DNA of 64,000 nt, from contig NZ_SOBN01000001.1 in NCBI RefSeq assembly GCF_004365705.1, forward strand, positions 5,132,001-5,196,000, read 5' to 3'. This DNA is from Streptomyces sp. 846.5. GTDB lineage: Bacteria > Actinomycetota > Actinomycetes > Streptomycetales > Streptomycetaceae. The notes below the pieces were generated by a model. The model was given only the letters and a program-made list of their open reading frames with translations, had not been told where the DNA came from and searched no databases. The stretch's first letter is position 1; every line of letters begins with the position of its first letter. A program made the translations under genes and the position numbers. Positions 55,132 through 63,889 of this stretch are shown one piece after another.

Positions 55132-55172
55132 GAACGGGCACGCACTCGGGGGGGAGGAGCGCGTGCCCGTTC
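55132..55172 (-). terminator. Hairpin terminator after the deoC-aldehyde dehydrogenase operon
   Basis: Perfect 12-bp stem (55132-55143 with 55161-55172) and a 17-base loop, 70 bases beyond the stop at 55243. Its core GAACGGGCACG resembles the sigQ terminator stem. Confidence 0.7.
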
Positions 55173-55242
55173 TCAACGGGCGACCGGCCCAGGGGGGGTG
55201 GGGCGGGCCGCCCGGTCTTTGGGGGAGTCGTCGACCCGGAGG

Positions 55243-56154
55243 TCAGATTCCCATCGGGTGCCACACCGTCTTGGTCTCCAGGAAGGCCAGCAGGCGGTCG
55301 GTGCCCTGAGCGGCGGTCCAGTCGTCGGTGACGTCGGGACGCCGTACACGTTTAAGGGTATCCGCTGCGAGCGTTTCCAGAGCGCGCGCCGAGCCGGGGC
55401 CTTCGGACGAGTTCACACCGGTGAGGTCCAGGGCGTTGACGTCCTGGTGGGAGGCCAGGGTCGGGGCGATGTCCTCGGTCCGTCCGGAGATGAGGTTGAC
55501 CACCCCGCCGGGGAGGTCGGAGGTGGCCAGCACCTCGCCCAGGGACAGCCCGGGGAGTGGCGCCTCCGGGGCCAGCGCGACCACCACGGTGTTGCCGGTG
55601 GCGATGACCGGGGCGATCGCGGAGACCAGTCCGAGCAGCGAGAAGCCGTTCCCCTTGGTGGGGGCGACCACGCCGACCACGCCGGTGGGCTCGGGGGTGC
55701 TCAGGTTGAAGTACGGGCCCGCGACCGGGTTGGCCGAGCCCGCGATCTGGGCGACCTTGTCGGTCCAGCCCGCGTACCAGACCCAGCGGTCGACGGCCGC
55801 CTCCACCAGGGCGGCGGCCTTCTTCGCGCCGACGCCTTCGCTCGCCGCGACCTCGGCGGCGAACTGCTCGCGGCGGCCCTGCAGCATCTCGGCGGCGCGG
55901 TAGAGGATCTGCCCGCGGTTGTAGGCGGTCGCGCCGGACCAGCCGCCGACGGCCTTGCGGGCTGCGCCGACCGCGTCGCGGGTGTCCTTGCGGGTGCCCT
56001 GCGGGACGTTGGCGAGCCACTCGCCGGTCTTGCGGTCGGTCACCTCGTACACCCGTCCGCTCTCGGAGCGGGGGAACGCGCCCCCGACGAAGAGCTTGTA
56101 GGTCTTCATGACGTTGATACGGGTCTCGGTGGTACGGGTCTCGGTCTCAGACAT
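55243..56154 (-). CDS. Truncated aldehyde dehydrogenase-like protein lacking the catalytic domain
   Basis: 303 residues against about 480-500 for complete aldehyde dehydrogenases. It aligns with the N-terminal NAD-binding part of the upstream enzyme: KLFVGGAFPRSESG, YNRGQILYRAAEML, PTGVVGVVAPTKG, IATGNTVVVALAPEAPLP, and LPGGVVNLISGRTED. It then ends without the LELGGK glutamate region or the catalytic Cys loop. The GxxxxG-type cofactor loop is also missing or altered (LTGVNSSEGPG). It starts eight bases inside the upstream aldehyde dehydrogenase gene. The frame is intact with good codon use, so it looks like a maintained companion and not a fresh pseudogene. Confidence 0.82.
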   Translation of the reverse strand: MSETETRTTETRINVMKTYKLFVGGAFPRSESGRVYEVTDRKTGEWLANVPQGTRKDTRDAVGAARKAVGGWSGATAYNRGQILYRAAEMLQGRREQFAAEVAASEGVGAKKAAALVEAAVDRWVWYAGWTDKVAQIAGSANPVAGPYFNLSTPEPTGVVGVVAPTKGNGFSLLGLVSAIAPVIATGNTVVVALAPEAPLPGLSLGEVLATSDLPGGVVNLISGRTEDIAPTLASHQDVNALDLTGVNSSEGPGSARALETLAADTLKRVRRPDVTDDWTAAQGTDRLLAFLETKTVWHPMGI

Positions 56155-57655
56155 CGAGGTAGGCCTCCAGCCCGTGGCGACCGCCCTCGCGGCCGTAGCC
56201 CGACTCCTTGTAGCCGCCGAAGGGCGAGGTCGGGTCGAACTTGTTGAAGGTGTTGGACCACACCACGCCGGCCCGGAGCTTGGACGCCATCCAGAGGATG
56301 CGCGAGCCCTTCTCGGTCCAGATGCCGGCCGAGAGTCCGTACGGGGTGTTGTTGGCCTTGGCGACGGCCTCCTCCGGGGTGCGGAAGGTCAGCACCGACA
56401 GCACCGGGCCGAAGATCTCCTCGCGGGCCACCCGGTGGGTGGCGCTGACGTTGGTGAAAACCGTCGGCGCGAACCAGTAGCCGGCGGACGGCAGCTCGCA
56501 GGCGGGGGACCAGCGCTCGGCGCCCTCGGCCTCGCCCGCGTCGGTCAGCTCGCGGATGCGGGCCAGCTGGGCGGCGGAGTTGATGGCGCCGATGTCGGTG
56601 TTCTTGTCCAGCGGGTCGCCGAGCCGCAGCGTCGCCATCCGGCGCTTGAGGGCGTCCATGACCTCGTCGTGGACCGACTCCTGGACCAGCAGCCGGGAGC
56701 CCGCGCAGCAGACATGGCCCTGGTTGAAGAAGATCCCGTCGACGATGCCCTCGACGGCCTGGTCGACCGGGGCGTCGTCGAAGACGATGTTCGCGGCCTT
56801 GCCGCCGAGTTCCAGTGACAGCCGGGTACGGGTGCCGGCGAGGGTGCGGGCGATGGCCCGGCCGACGTCGGTGGAGCCGGTGAAGGCGACCTTGTCCACG
56901 CCCGGGTGCGCGGTCAGCGCGGCGCCGGTGCGGCCGTCGCCGGTGACGATGTTGACGACGCCCTTGGGCAGACCGGCCTGGCGGCAGATCTCGGCGAAGC
57001 GCAGCGCGGTCAGCGGGGTGGTCTCGGCCGGCTTGAGGACCACCGTGTTGCCGGTGGCCAGCGCCGGGGCGATCTTCCAGGCGAGCATCAGCAGCGGGAA
57101 GTTCCAGGGGATCACCTGGGCGGCCACCCCGACCGGCCGGGGGTTCGCACCGAACCCGGCGAACTCCAGCTTGTCGGCCCAGCCGGCGTAGTAGAAGAAG
57201 TGCGCGGCGACCAGAGGCAGGTCGACGTCGCGGGTCTCCCGGATCGGCTTGCCGTTGTCGATCGACTCCAGCACGGCCAGCTCGCGGCTGCGCTCCTGGA
57301 TGATCCGGGCGATCCGGAACAGGTACTTGCCGCGCTCGGCGCCGGGCAGCGACGACCACGGGCCGAAGGCGTCATGCGCGGCCTTCACCGCACGCTCGAC
57401 GTCCTCCTCGGTTCCCTGGGCGAACTCGGCGAGGACCTGCTCGGTGGACGGGTCCACCGTCTTCAGCGCCTCCTTGCCGCTGCTCTCGACGAACTCGCCG
57501 CCGATGTAGTGGCCGTAGGAGCTGGCGATCTCGCCCGCGGCGGCCCGGGACTCGGGCGCGGGGGCGTACTCGAACAGCTTGCGGCCGGGGGCCGCGGTCC
57601 GCGGGGTCGTCGCGGTAGTCACCGTCGGGGCTTCGGGCTTCTTCTTGTTGGCCAC
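56147..57655 (-). CDS. Aldehyde dehydrogenase (NAD(P)+)
   Basis: 502 residues, complete. VIPWNFPLLMLAWKIAPALATGN and KPAETTPL bind cofactor, FTGSTDVGRAI is the Gly motif, LSLELGGKAANIV carries the catalytic Glu, and FFNQGHVCCAGSRLLV carries the nucleophilic Cys. The first 50 residues are a Lys/Pro/Ala-rich extension. GTG 57655 lies two bases after the deoC stop. Deoxyribose-phosphate aldolase releases acetaldehyde, so this enzyme most likely oxidises that acetaldehyde; this is inferred from the operon. Confidence 0.92.
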   Translation of the reverse strand: MANKKKPEAPTVTTATTPRTAAPGRKLFEYAPAPESRAAAGEIASSYGHYIGGEFVESSGKEALKTVDPSTEQVLAEFAQGTEEDVERAVKAAHDAFGPWSSLPGAERGKYLFRIARIIQERSRELAVLESIDNGKPIRETRDVDLPLVAAHFFYYAGWADKLEFAGFGANPRPVGVAAQVIPWNFPLLMLAWKIAPALATGNTVVLKPAETTPLTALRFAEICRQAGLPKGVVNIVTGDGRTGAALTAHPGVDKVAFTGSTDVGRAIARTLAGTRTRLSLELGGKAANIVFDDAPVDQAVEGIVDGIFFNQGHVCCAGSRLLVQESVHDEVMDALKRRMATLRLGDPLDKNTDIGAINSAAQLARIRELTDAGEAEGAERWSPACELPSAGYWFAPTVFTNVSATHRVAREEIFGPVLSVLTFRTPEEAVAKANNTPYGLSAGIWTEKGSRILWMASKLRAGVVWSNTFNKFDPTSPFGGYKESGYGREGGRHGLEAYLDV

Positions 57656-57657
57656 GG

Positions 57658-58668
57658 CTAGTCCACCGTCACATAGTCGGGACCGGAGTACCGGCCGGTG
57701 GTCAGCTTCTGACGCTGCATCAGCAGGTCGTTGAGCAGGCTGGAGGCGCCGAAGCGGAACCAGTCCGGGGACAGCCAGTCGTCGCCCAGCACCTCGTTCA
57801 CGGTCACCAGGTACTTCATCGCGTCCTTGGTGGTGCGGATGCCCCCGGCGGGCTTCACGCCCACCTGGACGCCGGTGGCGGCGCGGAAGTCGCGGACCGC
57901 CTCCATCAGCACCAGGGTGTTGGCCGGGGTCGCGTTGACGGCGACCTTGCCGGTGGAGGTCTTGATGAAGTCGGCGCCGGCGATCATCGCCAGCCAGGAG
58001 GCGCGGCGGATGTTGTCGTAGGTCTGCAGCTCCCCGGTCTCGAAGATCACCTTGAGGTGCGCGGCCGTGCCGTCGGGGCGCAGACAGGCGCCCTTGATCG
58101 CCCGGATGGTCTGGAAGACCTCCAGGTAGCGGCCGGAGAGGAAGGCGCCCCGGTCGATCACCATGTCGATCTCGTCGGCGCCGGCGGCCACGGCCTCGGC
58201 GGTGTCGGCGAGCTTCACCGGCAGCCCGGCGCGCCCGGACGGGAACGCGGTGGCGACGGAGGCGACCTGCACCCCGCTGCCGGCCACGGCGGCGTGGGCG
58301 AAGGGCACCATGTCGGGATAGACGCAGACGGCGGCGACACGCGGCGTCGACGGGTCGCTGGGGTCGGGGCGCATCGCCTTGGCGCAGAGCGACCGCACCT
58401 TGCCGGGGGTGTCCGCACCCTCCAGCGTGGTCAGGTCGATCATGGAGATGGCCAGGTCGATGGCGTACGCCTTGGCGGTGGTCTTGATGGACCGGGTGCC
58501 GAGCGAGGCGGCTCGCGCCTGCAGGCCGACGGCGTCGATGCCGGGCAGCCCGTGCAGGAAGCGGCGCAGGGTCGCCTCCGAGGAGGCGACCTCGGCGAGG
58601 CTTTCGCGGGCGCCGTCGGCGACAGCGGCGGCCCCGTCGGCGACTGGGGGCGGGGGAGAGGTGGGCAT
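57658..58668 (-). CDS. deoC: Deoxyribose-phosphate aldolase
   Basis: 336 residues. Cleaves 2-deoxyribose-5-phosphate to acetaldehyde and glyceraldehyde-3-phosphate. ADFIKTSTGKVAVNAT carries the Schiff-base Lys; EIDMVIDRGAFLSG and VKPAGGIRTTKDA (second Lys) complete the active site. The protein is longer than E. coli DeoC, with an 80-residue N-terminal extension. ATG 58668 is used, but GTG 58674 lies six bases after TATGCT (58681-58686) and may be the leaderless start. First gene of the deoC-aldehyde dehydrogenase operon. Confidence 0.94.
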   Translation of the reverse strand: MPTSPPPPVADGAAAVADGARESLAEVASSEATLRRFLHGLPGIDAVGLQARAASLGTRSIKTTAKAYAIDLAISMIDLTTLEGADTPGKVRSLCAKAMRPDPSDPSTPRVAAVCVYPDMVPFAHAAVAGSGVQVASVATAFPSGRAGLPVKLADTAEAVAAGADEIDMVIDRGAFLSGRYLEVFQTIRAIKGACLRPDGTAAHLKVIFETGELQTYDNIRRASWLAMIAGADFIKTSTGKVAVNATPANTLVLMEAVRDFRAATGVQVGVKPAGGIRTTKDAMKYLVTVNEVLGDDWLSPDWFRFGASSLLNDLLMQRQKLTTGRYSGPDYVTVD

Positions 58669-58680
58669 GCTCACCAGATG

Positions 58681-58699
58681 AGCATATCTACACGCGTAG
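58681..58699 (-). promoter_or_regulatory. Operator-like palindrome and -10 of deoC
   Basis: On the minus strand CTACGCGTGTAG (58699-58688) matches 11 of 12 bases of the shared palindrome. One base later comes TATGCT (58686-58681), a candidate -10, then six bases and GTG 58674. The layout is almost the same as at add. Confidence 0.68.
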
Positions 58700-58818
58700 C
58701 GTTTCGTCAGCACCCGGCCGGTGTGACTTACGGTCGATCCGTCCGGGCGGACCCCGATGCCATATCGCAATTCGACCCCGGGAGATGGTGGCGCTCCGCT
58801 GAGGCAGAATCGTTCACC

Positions 58819-59601
58819 ATGAGCGACTCCCAGGGCCCTGACGTGCCTGGCCAGGAGACCCCCGGCCAGGATGCCAAGGCAGCACCGACCCCCACCCCCG
58901 GCCCGACCCCCGGCCCCGTCTACGCCGACCGGAGCTACCGCTCAAGGTCGGGTGCGGCCGCCGGCGTGCTGCTGCTCGCACTCACGCTGTGGCTGTGCGT
59001 CGACGCCCTGGTCAAGGGACACGGGCAGACCCCCTGGTTCGCGCTGGCCACGCTGTTCCTGGCCGTTCCGCTGGTGACCGCCTTCACGCTGTGGCCCGTG
59101 GTCCGGGCCAACGAGGACCGGCTGGTGGTCCGCAACCCGTTCCGCACCGTGACGGCACCGTGGAAGCAGGTCGAGTCGCTGCAGGCGGCACTGTCCGTGG
59201 AGCTCCGGGCGGACGGGAAGAAGTACCAGGTCTGGGCGGTGCCGGTGTCCCTGCGGCAGCGCAAGCGGGCCAACCGCAGGTCGATGATCTCGCAGGGCGA
59301 CGCGTCGGTGATCAGTTCCCGGCGCGGCCAGGACTCCCGCTTCGCCCCCGGCGGGCCGGGGCTGCGCTCAGCCCTCTCCCGCTCCTCGGCCGCGGCCTCC
59401 TACGGCTCGGCGGACACCTCGGCACCGGGCGTCGCCTGGGCCGACCGGGTGGTCCAGGAGCTGCTCGAGCTTCGCTCCAGGGCGGTCGAGGAAGACCGGG
59501 CCGGCGCGGTCGGCGCGGTCGCGGTGGCGTGGACCTGGTGGGTCGTCGCCCCGGCGCTCGCGGGTGCGGTCGCGCTGATCGCGCTGCTCGCGGCGGGCTG
59601 A
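58819..59601 (+). CDS. PH-domain membrane protein of unknown function
   Basis: 260 residues. A Pro/Thr/Gly-rich N-terminus of about 35 residues precedes two membrane helices (about 45-65 and 70-95). A bacterial PH-like domain follows (NEDRLVVRNPFRTVTAPWKQVESLQ ... KYQVWAVPVSLRQRKRANRR), then a linker and a final membrane helix. ATG 58819 has CAGAAT eight bases upstream. It is divergent from deoC, whose promoter shares this 150-base region. No functional link to deoC is known. Confidence 0.78.
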   Translation: MSDSQGPDVPGQETPGQDAKAAPTPTPGPTPGPVYADRSYRSRSGAAAGVLLLALTLWLCVDALVKGHGQTPWFALATLFLAVPLVTAFTLWPVVRANEDRLVVRNPFRTVTAPWKQVESLQAALSVELRADGKKYQVWAVPVSLRQRKRANRRSMISQGDASVISSRRGQDSRFAPGGPGLRSALSRSSAAASYGSADTSAPGVAWADRVVQELLELRSRAVEEDRAGAVGAVAVAWTWWVVAPALAGAVALIALLAAG

Positions 59602-59607
59602 GGTCTT

Positions 59608-59680
59608 GCGCAGTTCCCCGCGCCCCTATGGGGTTGCAACTGGGCCGGTTGCACTTGCTCAGGGGCGCGGGGAACTGCGC
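59608..59680. repeat. Intergenic GC-rich palindromic repeat, copy 3 (nested hairpins)
   Basis: 20-bp inverted repeat (59608-59627 with 59661-59680) enclosing GCAACTG (59635-59641) with CGGTTGC (59646-59652). That inner stem differs from copy 2 by one change which still pairs as G-U in RNA. It lies between the convergent PH-domain and phosphatase genes. Confidence 0.88.
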
Positions 59681-59705
59681 GAACATCAACCACGCACCCG
59701 GGTGG

Positions 59706-60533
59706 TCACGCTCCCTGGACGAGCAGCCCGCGCAGACGGGCGAGTTCCCCAGGGTGCAACCCGTGATGGTGCAGGAACCCCGCCGTCGTCCCGTGCCGGG
59801 CGTGGACCTTCCGGAGGAACAGCGCCAGGAGCTCGGTGCGGACCGGCCGTGAAGGCCGTTCCACGCCGTGCTCGTCGATGTAGTAGACCGGGCCGTCGAG
59901 CAGCCCCAGGCCCGCGTTGGAGAGGGCGAAGTCCACGGTGATGTCGGCGTCGGCCACGCCGAGCGCGGAGAGGATGACGGCTATGGTCACCCCGGTGCGG
60001 TCCTTGCCGACCGCGCAGTGGACCAGCGCCGGGAGCGCGCCTGGCGCGGTCAACTGCCGGATGCAGGCCACGATCGGCGGGCCCGCCGTATCGGCCATGT
60101 AGGAGTACATCCCGGTCATCCCGTCCTCCTGCGGGTCCTCCGGCTGCCGGTGCCGCTCGCTGACGTCCGCCGCCGTCTCCGGGTTGGCCGACGAGCCCTC
60201 CAGCGGCGGGAGCGTGGGCAGCGAGACCAGCTCGAAGTCCAGGCCGTGGCGCTGGTTCGGCCAGTGCACCAGCTCCTCCGCGCTGCGCAGGTCGACCACG
60301 GTGCGCAGGCCCAGCGCGGCGAGCCGTCCCGCGCCGTCCGGGCTCAGCTCGGCGAGCGAGGCGGAGCGGTAGAGCAGGCCGAGGCGTATCCGGCCGCCGT
60401 CGGCCGTGTCGAAGCCCCCGGCGTCGCGCAGATTCCGTACGCCGGGAACGTCGATCAGACGGTCCGCGCCGGGGGGCGGGTCGGTGGGCGGCTGCTGGTG
60501 GTGGTCCGGCGTCTGCTGCTCCGTCGTCTCCAT
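59706..60533 (-). CDS. Tyrosine-protein phosphatase (dual-specificity-like)
   Basis: 275 residues, cytoplasmic. The catalytic loop HCAVGKDRTG fits the Cys-x5-Arg signature. NLRDAGGF near the start and TVVDLRSAEE are typical of actinobacterial Tyr/Ser phosphatases of the PtpB/Y_phosphatase3 type. ATG 60533 is preferred over the upstream 60596: TAGGGT lies seven bases before it and homology starts nearby. 34 bases downstream of the phosphosugar mutase gene on the same strand. Substrate unknown. Confidence 0.87.
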   Translation of the reverse strand: METTEQQTPDHHQQPPTDPPPGADRLIDVPGVRNLRDAGGFDTADGGRIRLGLLYRSASLAELSPDGAGRLAALGLRTVVDLRSAEELVHWPNQRHGLDFELVSLPTLPPLEGSSANPETAADVSERHRQPEDPQEDGMTGMYSYMADTAGPPIVACIRQLTAPGALPALVHCAVGKDRTGVTIAVILSALGVADADITVDFALSNAGLGLLDGPVYYIDEHGVERPSRPVRTELLALFLRKVHARHGTTAGFLHHHGLHPGELARLRGLLVQGA

Positions 60534-60540
60534 GGCGCCC

Positions 60541-60546
60541 ACCCTA
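60541..60546 (-). promoter_or_regulatory. -10 element TAGGGT of the phosphatase gene
   Basis: TAGGGT on the minus strand, seven bases before ATG 60533, a leaderless arrangement. Confidence 0.42.
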
Positions 60547-60567
60547 CGGGGGGCCGCCGACAGCGCG

Positions 60568-62277
60568 TCAGATGCCCGCAGCCGCCGAGAGGTCACGCTT
60601 CAGCGCGGCCAGCAGCCCGGCGGCCGCGGACCGGGCCGCGGCGAGTCCGTCCGCCGAGGCGACCGGGACGACGACCTCCAGGTAGCACTTGAGCTTGGGC
60701 TCCGTCCCCGAGGGACGGACCACGACCCGCGCCGAGTCGACCCCCGGGCCGCTGAGGCGGTAGCGCAGCCCGTCGGTCGGCGGAAGGTCGGCGCTGCCCT
60801 GCTCCAGGTCGTCGGCCGAGTCGACCCGCAGCCCGGCGAGGGCGACCGGGGGCTGCTCGCGCAGCCTGGCCATGGCGGCGGCGATCAGGCGCAGGTCGGC
60901 CACTCGGACCGCGAGCTGGTCGGTGGCGTGCAGGCCGTGGCCGAGGGCCAGCTCGTCGAGCAGGTCGCCGAGGGTGCGGCCGGCGGCCTTCAGGCCCGCG
61001 GCGAGTTCGGCCAGCAGCAGGGCGGCGCTGATGCCGTCCTTGTCGCGGACGGCGTCCGGGTCGACGCAGTAGCCCAGTGCCTCCTCGTAGCCGTAGCGCA
61101 GACCGGGGGCGCGCGAGATCCACTTGAAGCCGGTCAGCGTCTCGGCGTAGCCGAGCCCCGCCGCCGCGGCGATCCGCGACAGCAGCGAGGAGGAGACGAT
61201 GGTGGTGGCGAACGTACCGTCGGCGGACTTGTGCACGAGATGTGCTGCGAGCAGCGCTCCCACCTCGTCGCCGCGCAGCATCCGCCAGCCCGAGCGGCTG
61301 TCGGCGTCCGGGACGGCGACGGCCAGGCGGTCGGCGTCCGGGTCGTTGGCGATCACGATGTCGGGGCCCAGGGCCTTGGCCGTCTCGAACGCCAGGTCCA
61401 TGGCCCCCGGTTCCTCCGGGTTGGGGAAGCCGACGGTGGGGAAGTCCGGGTCCGGCTCGGCCTGGGCGGCGACGACGGCCGGGGCCGGGAAGCCGGCGCG
61501 CTCGAACGCGGCGAGGAAGGTGTCCCGGCCGACCCCGTGCATGGGGGTGTAGACGACGGACAGCTCGCGCGGGCTCCCCGGGTCGACCAGTCCGGCGGCG
61601 CGGGCCAGGTACGGGTCCAGGACCGCGTCCCGGTCCGGTACCTCCCAGCCGTCGGTGGCCAGCGGGACGTCCGCCAGCGCGGCGACCGCGTCGATCTCGG
61701 CGGCGATGCCCGCGTCGTGCGGCGGCACGATCTGCGCGCCCTCCAGTTCGCCGCCGAGGTACACCTTGTAGCCGTTGTCGCGGGGCGGGTTGTGGCTGGC
61801 CGTCACCATGACCCCGGCGGCCGCGTCCAGGTGCCGTACGGCGAAGGCGAGCACCGGGGTGGGCAGCGGGCCCGGCAGCAGCACGGCGCGCAGACCAGCC
61901 GCGACGACCACGGCAGCGGTGTCGCGGGCGAAGTCGGACGACTTGTGCCGGGCGTCGTAGCCGATCACCACCAGACCGCCCGGGGCGCGCTTGCCCACGT
62001 ACGCGGCGAGTCCGGCGGCGGCGCGGATCACCACGGCGCGGTTCATCCGCATCGGTCCCGCGCCCATCTCCCCGCGCAGCCCCGCGGTGCCGAACTGGAG
62101 CGTCCCGGCGAAGCGCTCGGCCAGCTCCGACCAGGCGGCGCACTGCTGCTCCTCGGCCGGGCCCTCGGCCGAGGCGAGGAGGTCGGCGAGCTCGGCGCGG
62201 GTGTCCGGGTCGGGGTCCTCGGCGAGCCAGGTGCGGGCCCGCGCCAGAAGATCGGCGGTGTCGGGGGTCAGCGTCAT
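60568..62277 (-). CDS. Phosphosugar mutase (phosphomannomutase/phosphopentomutase PGM2-like)
   Basis: 569 residues, alpha-D-phosphohexomutase superfamily. Catalytic phosphoserine in VTASHNPPRDNGYKVY, metal loop NDPDADR, sugar loop GDEVG and the phosphate-binding RPSGTEPKLKCYLEV. The length and RDNGYKVY motif resemble PGM2/YbbT-type enzymes, some of which act on pentose-1-phosphates. It sits between deoC and PNP and no deoB-type phosphopentomutase is present, so converting (deoxy)ribose-1-phosphate to the 5-phosphate is a likely role. Hexose phosphates are also possible. ATG 62277 begins the homology. Confidence 0.88.
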   Translation of the reverse strand: MTLTPDTADLLARARTWLAEDPDPDTRAELADLLASAEGPAEEQQCAAWSELAERFAGTLQFGTAGLRGEMGAGPMRMNRAVVIRAAAGLAAYVGKRAPGGLVVIGYDARHKSSDFARDTAAVVVAAGLRAVLLPGPLPTPVLAFAVRHLDAAAGVMVTASHNPPRDNGYKVYLGGELEGAQIVPPHDAGIAAEIDAVAALADVPLATDGWEVPDRDAVLDPYLARAAGLVDPGSPRELSVVYTPMHGVGRDTFLAAFERAGFPAPAVVAAQAEPDPDFPTVGFPNPEEPGAMDLAFETAKALGPDIVIANDPDADRLAVAVPDADSRSGWRMLRGDEVGALLAAHLVHKSADGTFATTIVSSSLLSRIAAAAGLGYAETLTGFKWISRAPGLRYGYEEALGYCVDPDAVRDKDGISAALLLAELAAGLKAAGRTLGDLLDELALGHGLHATDQLAVRVADLRLIAAAMARLREQPPVALAGLRVDSADDLEQGSADLPPTDGLRYRLSGPGVDSARVVVRPSGTEPKLKCYLEVVVPVASADGLAAARSAAAGLLAALKRDLSAAAGI

Positions 62278-62320
62278 TGCCGGGTCACTTTCCTTCGGTG
62301 CGGCGGGCCTTGCAACGAGC

Positions 62321-62352
62321 ATGGCATCCATCGGGGGATTGACGGATGCCAT
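62321..62352. terminator. Hairpin between PNP and mutase genes
   Basis: Perfect 9-bp stem (62321-62329 with 62344-62352), 14-base loop, in the 120-base gap between the PNP stop and the mutase start. Adjacent at 62370-62400 is a short direct repeat of CGGATCGAGCGG. It could reduce read-through from the PNP gene or be a regulator site. Confidence 0.45.
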
Positions 62353-62397
62353 GCGGATGCCGTGCTGAGCGGATCGAGCGGCGGATCGAGCGGCGGA

Positions 62398-63252
62398 TCA
62401 GAGGCGCTCGAGCAGCTTGGCGAGTAGCGCGCCCATCCGGGTGGCCGAGGCGCGGCCGGCCTCCAGGACCTCGGCGTGGTTCAGCGGCTCGCCGGTGATG
62501 CCGGCCGCCAGGTTGGTCACCAGCGACAGGCCGAGGACCTCGGCGCCGGCCTCGCGGGCGGCGATGGCCTCCAGGGTGGTGGACATGCCGACCAGGTCGC
62601 CGCCGATGGCGCGGACCATGTTGATCTCGGCGGGGGTTTCGTAGTGCGGGCCGGGGAACTGGACGTAGACGCCCTCCTCCAGGCTCGGGTCGACCTCCTG
62701 GCACAGGGCGCGCAGCCGCGCCGAGTACAGGTCGGTGAGGTCGATGAAGTTCGCGCCGACGATCGGGGAGGCCGCGGTCAGGTTGATGTGATCGCTGATG
62801 AGGACCGGCTGTCCGGCCGACATGCCCTCGCGCAGCCCGCCGCAGCCGTTGGTGAGGATCACCGTCCGGCAGCCGGCGGCGACGGCGGTGCGCACCCCGT
62901 GGGCGACGGCGGCGACGCCGTGGCCCTCGTAGAAGTGGGTGCGGCCGAGGAAGACCAGGGCGCGGATGCCGCCGATGCTGATCGAGCGGACCATCCCGGA
63001 GTGCCCGGCGACGGCGGGCGGCGCGAACCCGGGCAGCGCGGTGATCGGGAACTCGTGGTCGGGCGTGCCGAGCGCGTCGGCGGCGGGGACCCAGCCGGAG
63101 CCCATGACCAGCGCTACGTCGTGGTTCTCCACCCCGGTGAGGTCCCGCAGAACGGCGGCGGCCTCCTTGGCGGCGGCGTAGGGTGCGTACGGGTCGGTGG
63201 GGTGCTGGATGCCGTTGGCAGCAGCGGCGACAGGCTGAGTGGATGCGTTCAC
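62398..63252 (-). CDS. deoD: Purine nucleoside phosphorylase (trimeric type)
   Basis: 284 residues from GTG 63252. Phosphorolyses inosine and guanosine and their deoxy forms to base and (deoxy)ribose-1-phosphate. Family features: VMGSGWV phosphate loop, [21 protein letters not shown], and [30 protein letters not shown]. These place it with trimeric PNPs (punA type), so the deoD label follows Streptomyces annotation habit. GTG 63258 is equally possible; TATCCT (63260-63265) lies seven bases before GTG 63252. Confidence 0.92.
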   Translation of the reverse strand: MNASTQPVAAAANGIQHPTDPYAPYAAAKEAAAVLRDLTGVENHDVALVMGSGWVPAADALGTPDHEFPITALPGFAPPAVAGHSGMVRSISIGGIRALVFLGRTHFYEGHGVAAVAHGVRTAVAAGCRTVILTNGCGGLREGMSAGQPVLISDHINLTAASPIVGANFIDLTDLYSARLRALCQEVDPSLEEGVYVQFPGPHYETPAEINMVRAIGGDLVGMSTTLEAIAAREAGAEVLGLSLVTNLAAGITGEPLNHAEVLEAGRASATRMGALLAKLLERL

Positions 63253-63275
63253 GCTCACGAGGATATCTGTTCGCC

Positions 63276-63287
63276 CTACGCGCGTAG
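63276..63287 (-). promoter_or_regulatory. Operator-like palindrome upstream of PNP
   Basis: Perfect 12-bp palindrome CTACGCGCGTAG, ten bases upstream of the candidate -10 TATCCT and 23 bases upstream of GTG 63252. Identical to the site at add. Confidence 0.7.
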
Positions 63288-63393
63288 AAGAACGATCGGA
63301 TGACATTTCCGGCATGTGGCCCGATTCGGTCTGTAGAACCCGACAACAGCCACCCGCAGAGGTCGTGTGGCAGCGCCGGGGTGCCGCCGGCGC

Positions 63394-63852
63394 TCAGGCG
63401 GGTCCGAGGGCGGCCTCGGCGGGCTGGGCCTTGAAGACCCAGCTGCGGTAGGACCAGAAGCGGAAGAGCGTGGCGACGCCGATGCCGACGAACTTGAAGA
63501 AGTTGCTCTGCAGCGGGCTGTCCAGGCCAAGGCCTGAGGTGGCCGCGTAGAGCACCCCGTTCTCGATGGTCAGGCCGATCGCGCTGAAGAACACGAAGAG
63601 GCCCAGCTCGCGCCCGCTCACGGCGTTGCCGTGGGACCGGTAGGTGAACCAGCGCAGGCCGGTGTAGTTGCCGATCACGGCGATGCCCGTGGCAGTGACG
63701 CTCGCCTGGACGGTCGGCATTCCCGCGCCGGCGCGCAGCAGGTTGAAGGCCGCGATGTTGACCACGACGCCGAGCGCGCCGACCACACCGAACTTCGCTA
63801 TCTCGGCGTAGAGCCTGCCAAGCCGTGGCTGCGCGGCATGCCGTCCACCCAT
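63394..63852 (-). CDS. GtrA family membrane protein
   Basis: 152 residues with four membrane helices. KFGVVGALGVVVNIAAFNLL, then GNYTGLRWFTYR, FSAIGLTIENGVLY and FRFWSYRSWVF are characteristic GtrA features (the last two helix ends carry the conserved Asn/Arg/Trp). GtrA-type proteins are thought to flip polyprenyl-phosphate-linked sugars across the membrane, often with a glycosyltransferase partner. ATG 63852 starts the homology. Confidence 0.88.
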   Translation of the reverse strand: MGGRHAAQPRLGRLYAEIAKFGVVGALGVVVNIAAFNLLRAGAGMPTVQASVTATGIAVIGNYTGLRWFTYRSHGNAVSGRELGLFVFFSAIGLTIENGVLYAATSGLGLDSPLQSNFFKFVGIGVATLFRFWSYRSWVFKAQPAEAALGPA

Positions 63853-63889
63853 CGTGCTCCTTGGTCTCGGTCTGCCCGGTACCGGCTGG

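Noticed and set aside
56147-57655. Idea that the short and long aldehyde dehydrogenases are one frameshifted gene
   Set aside because: The long gene is complete with its own Cys and Glu motifs, and the short one repeats the N-terminal domain and does not continue the long one.
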